The notes beneath the pieces were generated by a model. The model saw only the letters and a program-made list of their open reading frames with translations, had not been told where the DNA came from and searched no databases. DNA of 64,000 bases from CAYYUA01 sp964542585 (GTDB lineage: Bacteria > Bacteroidota > Bacteroidia > CAILMK01 > CAYYUA01). Shown here in pieces: positions 24,506 to 33,743 of the stretch (position 1 is the first letter of the stretch; each line of letters begins with the position of its first letter). The position numbers and the translations under genes are program-made. The DNA lies in assembly GCA_964542585.1 (NCBI GenBank), contig CAZIUI010000005.1:62001-126000 (forward strand). Direction: 5' to 3'.

Positions 24506-25165
24506 ATGACTACCTATAAAGCCGTAATTTTCGATCTGGATGGCACTTTACTGGATACAGTCAGGGACATAGCTGATTCCGTTAACCTTACCCTAGAGTC
24601 CTTCGGCTGGCAACCGTATCCTTTACTTCAATACCGCAAACTCGTAGATGCGGGATTAGAGGAGCTACTGGAAAGCCTATTGGGCAATCATGTGGAGGAT
24701 GAAATCTTTTTCCAAAGGTTTCGCAGGGAAGTGGTAAGCCATTACACTCAGCGTTTAACCCATAAAACCAAACCTTATCCTGGTATTGAAACCTTGTTAA
24801 GCGACCTTAAAAAATGGAACATACCTCGAGCTGTCCTTTCCAATAAAGCCCATGACAAAACGGAACAAGTGGTAAACCATTTTTTTAAAGATCATTTTTT
24901 AAGCCCTGTTGTAGGTGCACAAGAGAACGTTCCCTTAAAGCCCGATCCCCATGGGGCTCAAAAAATAGCTGAAAAGCTTCAATTAACGGCGGGTCAAATC
25001 CTCTACGTAGGAGACACTCCCAGTGATATGGAGACTGCCAGGAGAGCGGGGATGCTTCCAATAGGTGTTACATGGGGTTTCCGGCCTGAAGATGAGCTTA
25101 TCGCAGGGGGCGCCTATGACAACCTGACCCATCCAAACAAGCTATGGGATTACCTTGAAATCTAA
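24506..25165 (+). CDS. HAD-superfamily phosphatase (phosphoglycolate phosphatase-like)
   Basis: A 219-residue haloacid dehalogenase-type hydrolase. The nucleophile motif is FDLDGTLLD with Asp at residue 10. Motif II is VLSNKAH, motif III the Lys in LKPDPHGA, and motif IV VGDTPSDMETARRAGM. The helical cap between motifs I and II places it with Gph/PGP-type phosphatases, which clear 2-phosphoglycolate, though similar proteins act on other small phosphates. I chose the ATG at 24506 over a TTG two codons earlier. It is cytoplasmic and possibly co-transcribed with the TPR gene. Confidence 0.87.
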   Translation: MTTYKAVIFDLDGTLLDTVRDIADSVNLTLESFGWQPYPLLQYRKLVDAGLEELLESLLGNHVEDEIFFQRFRREVVSHYTQRLTHKTKPYPGIETLLSDLKKWNIPRAVLSNKAHDKTEQVVNHFFKDHFLSPVVGAQENVPLKPDPHGAQKIAEKLQLTAGQILYVGDTPSDMETARRAGMLPIGVTWGFRPEDELIAGGAYDNLTHPNKLWDYLEI

Positions 25166-25228
25166 AGTATTGACATCAAAGACTGGGATTATTATATTAG
25201 TTTTAAAGAATAAGAAAGCCACGTTTTG

Positions 25229-25660
25229 ATGCGTAGTTTTTATGTAATTTACGGCATTCTTTTACTACTGGTATTCGTGGCTTTTAGTTATTTAGAATCC
25301 CGTTCAAAAGACCAGCGAATCCTTAACGCTAAAATTAGCCATGCCAATAAGCTGGTTCAAAGGCAGAATTGCGCCAAGGCTTTTCATTTACTAACCCAGA
25401 TCAATCAAGTATCCCCCTCAAATTATTATTCCCGTCTGACGCAAGAGGAAATGAAAAAGCTCAAAGCCGATCTGTGTAAAGCTTTAAAAAAACTGAAAGG
25501 ACCGATTAAAGGTATCAGGCCCACAAAACTTAGCAAGCCATCCGAAAAAGCAAATACCGTTTACAAGGTTGAAATTCCTCACTCTTCCGGCCATTCAGCT
25601 TCTGAATTGATTTTTAAACGGAAGTTTGGTGAGTTGATCCTTACAAAGGTTGACCCATGA
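25229..25660 (+). CDS. Hypothetical protein with N-terminal membrane anchor
   Basis: A 143-residue protein starting MRSFYVIYGILLLLVFVAFSYLE, an N-terminal hydrophobic helix with no clear cleavage site, so probably an inner-membrane anchor. The rest is Lys-rich and polar with a helical middle (HANKLVQRQNCAKAFHLL) and no recognisable domain. The ATG at 25229 is preferred to an in-frame TTG one codon earlier. Its 3' end overlaps the convergent PLP-enzyme gene by 20 bases. Coding character looks normal, but no function can be given. Confidence 0.7.
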   Translation: MRSFYVIYGILLLLVFVAFSYLESRSKDQRILNAKISHANKLVQRQNCAKAFHLLTQINQVSPSNYYSRLTQEEMKKLKADLCKALKKLKGPIKGIRPTKLSKPSEKANTVYKVEIPHSSGHSASELIFKRKFGELILTKVDP

Positions 25661-26642
25661 TACCAGCAAGGTCATTTTGAAAGCCAGAGAGGGCGAGCCC
25701 GCCTCCATCATGGATAAATAGCGAAGGTTCCTTAATGTTTTGGGCTTGCATTATCCTACTAGCTGATAAAGCATGTTTTGCGCCGTAAATGGGATCGGTT
25801 AGGATACCCTCTTCATGAGCAAGGATTTTTACTGTCCTGAGGATTGATCGATTGACGGATCCAAAAGCTTTACCAGTAGGCGGCCTGTAGAAATGGTAAT
25901 TGGGCAGCAATTGGGTATTGGATAGCAATCCCCATTCTAAAGCCTGATTTTGAAACCGTTTTAATTGGTCCTCAAAACCCGCTTCCGTTCCACTAATAAG
26001 GGTGATATGAACGGTTTTATCCGTAGCTTCAATACTCCCAAGTGCCAAGAGCAAGCCTATAGCTGTTAATCCCGTTCCTGCATCAATGAAGACATGCTGA
26101 AAGTATTGACCAAATGCCTTTTCTTGCTTAATAATTTCAGGGCCCAGCGTCATGCAGCCCTTTAGCGCTTGCGGCATAAGAGCTCCTTCAGGTATGGTTA
26201 GGTGAGATCCCTGTTGTAAGCTTTGAGGTATGGATTGTTGATGCCAAGCTTCACGGCTGTAATAATGAATACGAGCTTCTGACCGCGTAGCTAGGCGTAT
26301 CCATAGATGGTTACCGGTTAAGGGAGGAGGGTCTTGATTAGCCAATAAGTGCAAAGTGTATTGGCAGCGGTTGGCGTTAGCAAATTGTACTAAGCCTAAA
26401 ACATTATTACTGAAAGCACTGCCCCAAATGGCAAGGGCTTGAATATCCTGCTGCCTCCAATAAACTACTAAACTTGAGTATTTCCTGTACTTTGAGCCCT
26501 GGATACTACTACTTTGCTCATCTTCTCGTTTTATGAAGCAGTTTGAAGGGAAAAAAGCATTGCTTGCCTTTAATCTCGTTTTTAAAGGCCAATTCGGAGA
26601 AAGGTGCTGAGCTAGCAGTTGTTGAAGGGTTTCAGGCCTCAT
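25641..26642 (-). CDS. PLP-dependent enzyme (ACC deaminase / D-cysteine desulfhydrase family)
   Basis: A 333-residue fold-type II PLP enzyme. The lysine that binds PLP is K51 in IQGSKYRKY, preceded by the family segment CFIKREDEQ. IWGSAFSNNVLG near residues 74-85 binds the carboxylate, and FIDAGTGLTAIGL provides the phosphate loop. The group includes 1-aminocyclopropane-1-carboxylate deaminase and D-cysteine desulfhydrase, which release ammonia or sulfide. Residues separating the two activities cannot be judged safely here. It overlaps the upstream DUF456 gene by 4 bases, implying coupling, though a functional link is unknown. Confidence 0.85.
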   Translation of the reverse strand: MRPETLQQLLAQHLSPNWPLKTRLKASNAFFPSNCFIKREDEQSSSIQGSKYRKYSSLVVYWRQQDIQALAIWGSAFSNNVLGLVQFANANRCQYTLHLLANQDPPPLTGNHLWIRLATRSEARIHYYSREAWHQQSIPQSLQQGSHLTIPEGALMPQALKGCMTLGPEIIKQEKAFGQYFQHVFIDAGTGLTAIGLLLALGSIEATDKTVHITLISGTEAGFEDQLKRFQNQALEWGLLSNTQLLPNYHFYRPPTGKAFGSVNRSILRTVKILAHEEGILTDPIYGAKHALSASRIMQAQNIKEPSLFIHDGGGLALSGFQNDLAGIMGQPL

Positions 26643-27133
26643 GACCCTGCTACAATTGCAGTTACATAGTGGTAGATCATCAAGCCAGAAGCCACAAGTT
26701 TGATCAAAGTACCGGCCAGAAAACCTAAAAATGCCCCAAAACCAGCCCTTATGGCTTTTTGCATTTCTTCCCCATTAATCAGCTCACCAACTATTCCGCC
26801 AAAAAAAGGGCCTAATATTATCCCAAGGGGTGGAAAAAATATGGCTCCTAGCAAAGCGCCTATTCCACAACCCCAAACGCCATACTTAGAAGCTCCGAAC
26901 TGCTTGCTTCCGATCATTGGGATGATGAAATCCAGCAACATGACAACTACCGCTAGCCCCGCATCCCAAAGCAAAACCTCGTCCGATAACTGGTATTGAT
27001 CAGTGAAATGTAGGGCTAAAATTCCTATATAACTTACCGGAGGTCCCGGTATGACTGGAAGAATGCCCCCGAGAAAACCAACAATTAACAGAATACCACC
27101 AACGATAATCAATACTGTATCCAAACCTGGCAA
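26639..27133 (-). CDS. DUF456 family membrane protein
   Basis: A 164-residue inner-membrane protein with about four to five hydrophobic helices rich in Gly. It has the family pattern VGGILLIVGFLGGILPVIPGPP near the start and IILGPFFGGIVGE in the middle, with glycine-zipper-like repeats. DUF456 proteins are widespread and of unknown function. A predicted -7 element lies about 75 bases upstream. Its stop overlaps the start of the PLP-enzyme gene, so the two are probably translated from one message. Confidence 0.88.
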   Translation of the reverse strand: MPGLDTVLIIVGGILLIVGFLGGILPVIPGPPVSYIGILALHFTDQYQLSDEVLLWDAGLAVVVMLLDFIIPMIGSKQFGASKYGVWGCGIGALLGAIFFPPLGIILGPFFGGIVGELINGEEMQKAIRAGFGAFLGFLAGTLIKLVASGLMIYHYVTAIVAGS

Positions 27134-27454
27134 TTTTCAAATCCTTCCGGGACAAAGATCCTCATGCGCAACAAGAATTCCCGTCCCAGGGGATTCTAGA
27201 CCTTAAACAAAATTAGGTTATGTTTAGAAGAAATTAATTTGAAGTAAGAACCCTTTTTCAACTGAATTGGTGCCTTCTCTAACATCTTTAAGGAGACTCT
27301 AGCAACATCAGTCAATAACGCTTTACAAAGAAAATGAAGACAACCCTTGGCATGAATCTAAGAACATTTGCGGCATAGATCACGGCGGTCTATTCTATAC
27401 ATCAAAAAGCAATTAAAACTTTTACTTTGAAGCCTCCGCTCTAGAACCAAATAA
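27134..27454. other. Divergent intergenic region, with -7 element for DUF456 operon
   Basis: These 321 bases separate DUF456 and the SprT-like gene, and I see no ORF or RNA gene. At 27208-27215 CAAAATTA reads TAATTTTG on the minus strand, a Bacteroidota -7 match without a TTG at -33. Near 27418-27430 a close but imperfect element (TACTTTG, one base short) precedes the SprT-like gene. The length exceeds what two promoters need, so it could hold regulatory leader sequence. Confidence 0.4.
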
Positions 27455-28090
27455 ATGTCACACGCTGAGACCAACTTTGAGGAAGGCCTTAAGCCTTATT
27501 TGCCGGAGGGTACAGCCCAACATGTGGCAGCTTTGCTAGCGCCCTACAACTTAAAATTAACCCTTACTAAGCCCAGGAAAACCAAGAAAGGTGACTACAG
27601 GCCGCCTGCCAAGGGGCATGCCAGCTTGCACCAAATTTCCATTAACCGGGACCTGAATCCCTATGCCTTCCTGGTAACCTTGCTGCATGAGCTTGCTCAT
27701 TTGCAGACCCATGAACGCTACCATATCGGAAATATTAAGCCTCATGGTCCTGAGTGGAAAGCCTGCTTCCGAGCGTTGCTACGCCCTTTTTGGGACCAAA
27801 AATGCTTTCCTGAGCCTGTAAAAGAAGCGCTCACGGAATACTTAAAAAATCCATCAGCTGCTACTTGTACTGCTCCAGCACTGACCAAAGCCTTAAGGGC
27901 CTATGATGCCAAGCACGAAGAAGTTTTTGTAAGTGACGTGCCTTTTCAGGCTTATTTCTATTGGCAAGAAACCCGCTTATTCCAACGATTGAAAAAGCAA
28001 CGCACCCGTTACGAGGCCCTTGAAGTGCATACGGGACGCTACTACCGGATTCATCAACATGCCTTGGTGAAGCCTTACAACAACGATTAG
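27455..28090 (+). CDS. SprT-like zinc metalloprotease-fold protein
   Basis: A 211-residue protein with the zinc motif HELAH at residues 78-82 (LLHELAHLQTH), and a probable third ligand H97 in KPHGPEWKACF, as in SprT/Spartan proteins. The N-terminal half includes YNLKLTLTKPRKTKKGDYR, matching the SprT-like fold. In eukaryotes Spartan digests DNA-protein crosslinks; bacterial SprT proteins are little studied and this role is only inferred. It lacks the zinc-ribbon of longer members. It is cytoplasmic and lies just upstream of the OstA-like gene. Confidence 0.87.
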   Translation: MSHAETNFEEGLKPYLPEGTAQHVAALLAPYNLKLTLTKPRKTKKGDYRPPAKGHASLHQISINRDLNPYAFLVTLLHELAHLQTHERYHIGNIKPHGPEWKACFRALLRPFWDQKCFPEPVKEALTEYLKNPSAATCTAPALTKALRAYDAKHEEVFVSDVPFQAYFYWQETRLFQRLKKQRTRYEALEVHTGRYYRIHQHALVKPYNND

Positions 28091-28093
28091 CTG

Positions 28094-28101
28094 TATTTTT
28101 G
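28094..28101 (+). promoter_or_regulatory. -7 element upstream of the OstA-like gene
   Basis: TATTTTTG matches TAnnTTTG, four bases after the SprT-like stop and 16 bases before the ATG at 28118. The nearest TTG upstream is 27 bases away, longer than usual. It argues against the in-frame TTG start at 28106. Confidence 0.4.
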
Positions 28102-28117
28102 CTTATTGTCTTTTGTA

Positions 28118-29698
28118 ATGATTAATATTCCAAGTATGAGGATGGGGTTTTGCTTTAGTTTTGCCATGCTTGCAGTTATCTTGAGCGAGACAGGGCTTAA
28201 GGCTCAAGAAGATAGCGTTAGGCAAATCCGTATTGAAAACGCTAATACCCTCAAGTACATGGAAAAGGAGGGGCGGCAAATCAGGAAGCTTATTGGGGAT
28301 GTTCGCTTTCGCCAGGAAGGGATTCGTATGCATTGCGATAGTGCTTTCCAATTCCAAAATGCTAACCGGATACGCGCCTATAGCAATGTCCATATCAATC
28401 AAGGTGATACGCTCCATCTTTACGGAAAATTTCTACGATATGATGGCGATAAGCGGAAAGCTGTTATAGAGGAGGATGTAAAACTAAGAGAAACCACCGA
28501 GGACGTCACCCTTACTACTGATACGCTTTACTACAACATTCGAGGTGAAAGGGCTTATTACCTTACAGGTGGTAAAATTGTAGATTCCACAAGTACCTTG
28601 ACTAGTGAAAAAGGGTATTACCAAACCACACAAAAACGTTTTGCCTTTGCAGACAGCGTAAAGCTGGATGACCCGGAATATGTCATGCGGAGTGACACCC
28701 TGATCTATAAAACCCCAACGGGCAAAGCTTACTTCCACAGCCTTACAACGGTCACTAGTGACTCTAATTTCCTTGCTTGCGAAAATGGGTGGTACAGCAC
28801 CCAGACTGGTCAAGCGCGGCTAGGGAAACAGACTTACATGCGTTCCGGTAATCGACAATTATTTACCGATAGCCTGTATTATAAGCGTGAGCAAGAAGAA
28901 GCTTGGGCATGGCAGAACATCCGTTTATTGGATACCACTGAAAACCTTAAACTAACCGGGAATGCTGGTTATTATCAGGAAAAACCAAAGCAAGCTATCC
29001 TGACTGATAGCGCCTTAGCGCAACAGTATCAGGGAACAGATACCTTTTACCTACATGCGGACACCCTGCATAGCACAACGGATTCCTTAGGGAAGCAAGT
29101 CCTTAAAGCTTATCACGGTGCTAGGCTTTATCACCAAGAATTGCAGGCCCAAGCTGATTCAATGGTCTACCTTCGGCAGGATTCGCTTATTTATCTTTTC
29201 AATAAACCCGTTATGTGGTACCAAAACTACCAGCTAACGGGGGAGGTTATGCGCGTCAAGACGGACGGAAAGGGAAATATTAAGCGCCTTTTTATACCTT
29301 CAAAAGCTTTCATAATCGATCGGGAGCGTGAACAACTTTACAATCAAGTAAAGGGAGAACGATTAACCGGTTACTTTAAGGATAATGCGCTTAAACGGAT
29401 GCTAATTGCCGGAAGTGCAGAAGCGATCTATTTTCCTAAGGATAAGTCCGATCATTATGTGGGTATTAATGAGATAAAATCCAGCAAGATCCGCGTTTAT
29501 TTTGAAGAGCAGGAAATCCAATCCATCCATTTCGTAAATGAGCCGGATGCGACCATCCACCCGATAGGTAGTAGCGATCCTAAGGAATTTCGTCTAGCGG
29601 GTTTTGCTTGGCTAGCTGGTATCCGTCCGGAAGCTATAGCTGACCTGTTCCTTCCCATTAACCTGAAAACTACGAGCGCTAATGATCAATCTCCTTAA
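28118..29698 (+). CDS. OstA/LptA-like protein, LPS transport family
   Basis: A 526-residue exported protein. The signal peptide ends GLKA near residue 29, exposing Gln30. It is built of repeated OstA-type beta-jellyroll strands such as LIGDVRFRQEGIRMHCDSAFQF, AYSNVHINQGDTLHLYGKFLRYDGD and VMRSDTLIYKTPTGKAYFH. The same fold in LptA and the LptD N-domain carries lipopolysaccharide across the periplasm. In Bacteroidota this long form is common and often annotated as OstA-like; it lacks an LptD barrel. It overlaps the following DUF2147 gene by 17 bases, so the two are coupled. Confidence 0.82.
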   Translation: MINIPSMRMGFCFSFAMLAVILSETGLKAQEDSVRQIRIENANTLKYMEKEGRQIRKLIGDVRFRQEGIRMHCDSAFQFQNANRIRAYSNVHINQGDTLHLYGKFLRYDGDKRKAVIEEDVKLRETTEDVTLTTDTLYYNIRGERAYYLTGGKIVDSTSTLTSEKGYYQTTQKRFAFADSVKLDDPEYVMRSDTLIYKTPTGKAYFHSLTTVTSDSNFLACENGWYSTQTGQARLGKQTYMRSGNRQLFTDSLYYKREQEEAWAWQNIRLLDTTENLKLTGNAGYYQEKPKQAILTDSALAQQYQGTDTFYLHADTLHSTTDSLGKQVLKAYHGARLYHQELQAQADSMVYLRQDSLIYLFNKPVMWYQNYQLTGEVMRVKTDGKGNIKRLFIPSKAFIIDREREQLYNQVKGERLTGYFKDNALKRMLIAGSAEAIYFPKDKSDHYVGINEIKSSKIRVYFEEQEIQSIHFVNEPDATIHPIGSSDPKEFRLAGFAWLAGIRPEAIADLFLPINLKTTSANDQSP

Positions 29699-30161
29699 TA
29701 TCCTCCGTTTAGCATTTACTCTTGCTTTTTTGCTGCCTGGCCTTTGCATGTTCTGCCCTTCAGCCAATGCCCAGGAAAAATCCCGTATAGCAGGCATTTG
29801 GGTTACGGGAAAAAAAGATGGCCGTGTCAAAATTCAACAATGTGAAAAAGGTCACTATTGTGGTAAGCTCATATGGACAAGAAATAAATCAACGGGTAAA
29901 CCCCTTAAAAAAGATGTTAATAATCCAGACCCTGAAAAGCAGGATCGGACGATTCTAGGAATCCGGTTATTGAAAGGCCTTGAATACAATGCCGAAGATG
30001 ACATTTGGGAAGACGGGGAAATTTATGATCCAAACAAAGGGAAGACCTACAACTGCTATGTGGAAATGGTGAACAAGGACAAGCTGAAGTTGAGGGGATA
30101 TGTTGGGGTTAGCATGTTTGGCCGAACCACTTATTGGAAACGCTACGAAGGATCGCAATAG
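29682..30161 (+). CDS. DUF2147 family secreted protein
   Basis: A 159-residue exported protein. The signal peptide ends SANA at residue 30, and the mature protein begins Gln31. The DUF2147 pattern is clear: IAGIWVTGKKDGRVKIQQC, GKLIWTRN, and KLKLRGYVGVSMFGRTTYWKR at the end. The family forms a small beta-barrel of unknown function in the periplasm or outer membrane. Its start lies within the end of the OstA-like gene in another frame. The gene ends 25 bases before a tRNA gene on the opposite strand. Confidence 0.9.
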   Translation: MINLLNILRLAFTLAFLLPGLCMFCPSANAQEKSRIAGIWVTGKKDGRVKIQQCEKGHYCGKLIWTRNKSTGKPLKKDVNNPDPEKQDRTILGIRLLKGLEYNAEDDIWEDGEIYDPNKGKTYNCYVEMVNKDKLKLRGYVGVSMFGRTTYWKRYEGSQ

Positions 30162-30185
30162 GATTTAACAACATTTGAAAGAATG

Positions 30186-30260
30186 TCGGGGTGGCTGGAT
30201 TCGAACCAGCGGCCTCCACGTCCCGAACGTGGCGCGCTGACCAGGCTGCGCTACACCCCG
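30186..30260 (-). tRNA. tRNA-Pro(CGG)
   Basis: Reads as a full cloverleaf on the minus strand: acceptor CGGGGTG/CACCCCG, D-stem GCGC/GCGC, anticodon stem CCACG/CGTGG around loop TTCGGGA giving anticodon CGG, T-arm GCTGG-TTCGAAT-CCAGC, discriminator A. The 3' CCA is not encoded. It lies between the DUF2147 gene and menE. Confidence 0.95.
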
Positions 30261-30300
30261 ATTAATGCCCAACAAAACTAAAAAAAATGCGTGTGCTTAG

Positions 30301-31407
30301 CTAGCATCCCACCAGTTGGAGTTCCTTTAAACAGGCGAGCTGGTCAATTTTGCCTGTATGCGTCTGTGGAAAAACGGGCAGGGTATAAGTTGCTTTGGGT
30401 ACTGAATAGCGGGCAAGGCTTCTTTTAAGCTCCTCAGTTAATGATAACGATAAGCCGTCATGTTCATCGTGTGGGGATTCCACGATTAAAATCACCCTTT
30501 CACCAAGACTCTCATCTGGGATACTTGTAACAAAGAAATTAGAGAAAGGCCAGTTGTTATGCTCAATAATCCTGCTCACCTCCTTTTCTACTGTTTCGAT
30601 CTGAACTTTATAACCTCCGGAATTGATTACTCTATCAGCCCGGCCCAGCCAATAGAAATGGTAAGGATCCAGTAGGCTAACACGGTCATTGGTATGAATA
30701 GGATTATCCCATAGAGGGGATTGGATGATAAGTTTAGCCTCACTATCTACTGATAAAGTATTACCGGGCAAAGCTTGGAAGTAGGTGTGGGGCTCCGGGC
30801 TCACTTTTCTTACAGCCACGTGGGTCAGGGTTTCCGTCATGCCGTAAGTATGATAAACTTGAGTGCCGGTATCCCTGGCTAGCTTTTCAATGGCTGGCTG
30901 CAGAGGCCCGCCACCCAATAAAATGCTGTTGATGCCACTCAAAAAATTCCGGTGCTTATCCGATGCTTCAGCTATCGCTTTGAATTGAAGGGGTACCAGC
31001 GATGTCATTTGCGGGGGCGTAGGAAGAAGCCAATCAGGCACTGGCTGGCGGGAGGGATTTAATTGAATCAATGGGGTATCAAGGATAAGCCCTCGGATGA
31101 GCATCATAAAACCCGCTACATAGGATACGGATAGCGGGTTTAGCAGCATGCCGCCGGAACGCAGATTAAAATAACGGATAGTTTGATAGGCACTTTCTTT
31201 GACCTGGTCCCTATTAAATGTTATAGGTTTGGGCTCACCTGTGGATCCGGAGGTGTAAAGCGTAAAGTCAGTGTTGCCCTTTAGCCAATTGCTGGCAGCT
31301 TCCAAAGTGGGATTTCCGAAGTTTAGTGATGCTTCAGCAAAAGCAGGATCTAAAGCTTTTATCCTACTAGTCGTCCATGTGGTGCTCTCAATTTGTAAGT
31401 AGAACAT
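30301..31407 (-). CDS. menE: o-Succinylbenzoate-CoA ligase-like, AMP-binding enzyme
   Basis: A 368-residue adenylate-forming enzyme, shorter than most (about 450-550) but typical of Bacteroidota MenE. It has the ATP motif YTSGSTGEPKP near 51-61, YHTYGMTETLTHVA in the middle, the Asp in HTNDRVSL, and the terminal catalytic K353 in THTGKID. MenE activates o-succinylbenzoate in menaquinone synthesis, the normal quinone of this phylum. No other men gene is in the window, so the symbol rests on length and motif order. It ends 40 bases upstream of the tRNA-Pro gene. Confidence 0.8.
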   Translation of the reverse strand: MFYLQIESTTWTTSRIKALDPAFAEASLNFGNPTLEAASNWLKGNTDFTLYTSGSTGEPKPITFNRDQVKESAYQTIRYFNLRSGGMLLNPLSVSYVAGFMMLIRGLILDTPLIQLNPSRQPVPDWLLPTPPQMTSLVPLQFKAIAEASDKHRNFLSGINSILLGGGPLQPAIEKLARDTGTQVYHTYGMTETLTHVAVRKVSPEPHTYFQALPGNTLSVDSEAKLIIQSPLWDNPIHTNDRVSLLDPYHFYWLGRADRVINSGGYKVQIETVEKEVSRIIEHNNWPFSNFFVTSIPDESLGERVILIVESPHDEHDGLSLSLTEELKRSLARYSVPKATYTLPVFPQTHTGKIDQLACLKELQLVGC

Positions 31408-31552
31408 GATGGTCTAAAATATATGGGGTATAGATGAATATGAAAGCAGATTGTTTGCTCAATTTAACAGAAATTCCAATCTTCCAGCTTTTGATTTTAT
31501 TGAACTACGCCTTAAACTTAGCGTTTAGGCATTACAAGAAAAAAGTTCCTGT

Positions 31553-33493
31553 ATGGAAGTACAACCAGGATCCTACCTAGCGCAAATTCACTACCCAAGT
31601 GACCTTAAGGGCTATTCGAAAAAAGACCTTCCTCAGATTGCCAAAGAACTAAGAAATTATATCATAGATGTTGTATCCATGTATGGCGGCCATTTTGGTG
31701 CAAGCCTAGGAGTTGTGGAAATGACGGTAGCCCTGCACTACGTGCTTAACACACCGGATGATCAGCTTGTGTGGGATGTTGGTCATCAGGCTTATGGGCA
31801 CAAAATCTTAACCGGTCGCCGCGAGCAATTTTCAAGTAATCGTCAATGGCAGGGCTTGAGTGGCTTCCCCAAATTAGCTGAAAGTCCTTATGATACGTTT
31901 GGCGTAGGCCATGCAGGAACATCCATTTCCGCAGCTTTGGGAATGGCTATTGCCAGCCGTCAAAAAGGAGAACGAGACCGCCAACATGTGGCCGTAATTG
32001 GTGATGGTGCTATGACAGCGGGCTTAGCCTTTGAAGGGATGAACCATTCAGGTGTGGAAGACAGTAATCTTACGGTGATATTGAACGACAATTGCATGTC
32101 AATTGACCCCAATGTCGGGGCTTTGAATGAATACCTGACTGATATTACAACCTCCCAGACCTATAACCGTTTCCGTGATGAGCTTTGGAATGTGCTGGGC
32201 CGGATCAAAAAATTCGGTCCGAAAGCCCAGGAGTTAGCTTCGCAGATCGAGCATAGTTTGAAGTCCATGTTGCTAAAACATGCTAACTTCTTCGAATCGT
32301 TGAATTTCCGATACTTTGGCCCGGTTGACGGTCATGATGTGAATCATATTGCCGATCTTCTGGAGGATATGAAAACCATACCCGGACCAAAACTGCTCCA
32401 CTGCGTAACGGTAAAAGGGAAGGGGTTCAAAGCAGCTGAAGAAGAGCAAACCAAGTGGCATAACCCGGGCGCAACTTTTGATAAAATTACAGGTGAGATC
32501 AAAAAGAAACCCGCAAAAGCTACTGACCCGCCTAAATACCAGGATGTTTTTGGTAAAAGCATTATTGAACTAGCAGAGCATAACCAAGACATCATGGGAA
32601 TTACTCCTGCCATGCCTTCGGGTTCGTCTCTGGCTATGATGATGGAACAAATGCCTGACCGTGCTGTAGATGTAGGAATTGCAGAGCAGCATTCCGTAAC
32701 GGTAGCTGCAGGGATGGCCACTCAGGGCTTAAAACCGTTTGTTACCATTTATTCTACCTTTCTGCAGCGTGCCTATGATCAATTGGTGCATGACGTCTGT
32801 CTACAAAACTTATCGGTGGTATTTTGCATCGATCGCGCAGGTTTGGTCGGGCATGATGGTGCTACGCACCAAGGAGCCTACGATATTGCCTATTGCAGGG
32901 TTCTGCCTAATATGACCGCGGCTGCTCCCATGAACGAGCCCGAACTCAGAAACCTGATGTACACAGCTCAACTTAATGACCATGGGCCTTTTGCTATCCG
33001 GTATCCACGGGGAAAAGGTGTGACACCGGACTGGCAGCAACCCATGAGCGAAATCCCAATTGGAAAAGGCCGAAAGCTCAGTGATGGGCAACAAATAGCC
33101 CTTGTTACTTACGGGCACCCGGGTAACTTTGCACAAGAAGCGATTAGTGATTTAAAACCTCAGGGTATTCAGGTCGCTCACTACGATATGCGGTTTGTTA
33201 AGCCCTTGGATGAAGACCTGCTTCACGATGCCCTCCAAAACCATGAGCAAATTATTACTGTTGAGGATGCGGCTATTCTAGGCGGTTTTGGCAGTGCCAT
33301 TCTGGAATTCATGAATAACCACGGTTACAAAAATCCCGTACAGCAGCTTGGTATTCCTGATGAAGTTATTGAACATGGCGACCCTGGCACCCAAATGGAA
33401 TACTGCTCTTATGACAAATCCGGAATTTTAAAGGTCGTGGCAGAAATGATCGGTACCAACCTGGAACCCTCTAATCCGATCTTTGCTTCTTAA
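31553..33493 (+). CDS. dxs: 1-Deoxy-D-xylulose-5-phosphate synthase
   Basis: Dxs condenses pyruvate and glyceraldehyde 3-phosphate, the first step of the MEP isoprenoid pathway, with thiamine diphosphate. The 646-residue protein has the Dxs N-terminal domain (VWDVGHQAYGHKILTGRR), the thiamine-binding motif GDGAMTAG near 148, the catalytic Glu in VGIAEQHSVT, DRAGLVGHDGATHQGAYD, and the transketolase C-domain. A lone gene with 145 bases upstream; I see no clear promoter match. It is divergent from menE. Confidence 0.96.
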   Translation: MEVQPGSYLAQIHYPSDLKGYSKKDLPQIAKELRNYIIDVVSMYGGHFGASLGVVEMTVALHYVLNTPDDQLVWDVGHQAYGHKILTGRREQFSSNRQWQGLSGFPKLAESPYDTFGVGHAGTSISAALGMAIASRQKGERDRQHVAVIGDGAMTAGLAFEGMNHSGVEDSNLTVILNDNCMSIDPNVGALNEYLTDITTSQTYNRFRDELWNVLGRIKKFGPKAQELASQIEHSLKSMLLKHANFFESLNFRYFGPVDGHDVNHIADLLEDMKTIPGPKLLHCVTVKGKGFKAAEEEQTKWHNPGATFDKITGEIKKKPAKATDPPKYQDVFGKSIIELAEHNQDIMGITPAMPSGSSLAMMMEQMPDRAVDVGIAEQHSVTVAAGMATQGLKPFVTIYSTFLQRAYDQLVHDVCLQNLSVVFCIDRAGLVGHDGATHQGAYDIAYCRVLPNMTAAAPMNEPELRNLMYTAQLNDHGPFAIRYPRGKGVTPDWQQPMSEIPIGKGRKLSDGQQIALVTYGHPGNFAQEAISDLKPQGIQVAHYDMRFVKPLDEDLLHDALQNHEQIITVEDAAILGGFGSAILEFMNNHGYKNPVQQLGIPDEVIEHGDPGTQMEYCSYDKSGILKVVAEMIGTNLEPSNPIFAS

Positions 33494-33743
33494 GGGGTTA
33501 TTAAGGTTAATAGCATTTAAAACCTTCCTGATCTGAAGGTAGGTTATTGATTTGTTTTGCCCAATATTTGGACCTTGATTCTTGTTTTTCCCATCTTAGT
33601 AAAGACAGCCACTTTTCAACCGTTGGATAACTGCATTTAAGCATGCCATTTGCCAATATTTAGTGTCGTTGTAGCTAGCTTAGACAGTGACTCAGGATTT
33701 TTATTTGTTTTGTATCCGCTTAAAAATTTAAAGTCTAGGCTTT

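Noticed and set aside
32344..32721. Antisense ORF of 125 codons inside dxs
   Set aside because: Low-complexity composition, no family match, and dxs is clearly coded on the other strand.
33522..33540. Hairpin ACCTTC/GAAGGT after dxs as a terminator
   Set aside because: Only a 6-bp stem and no U run follows.
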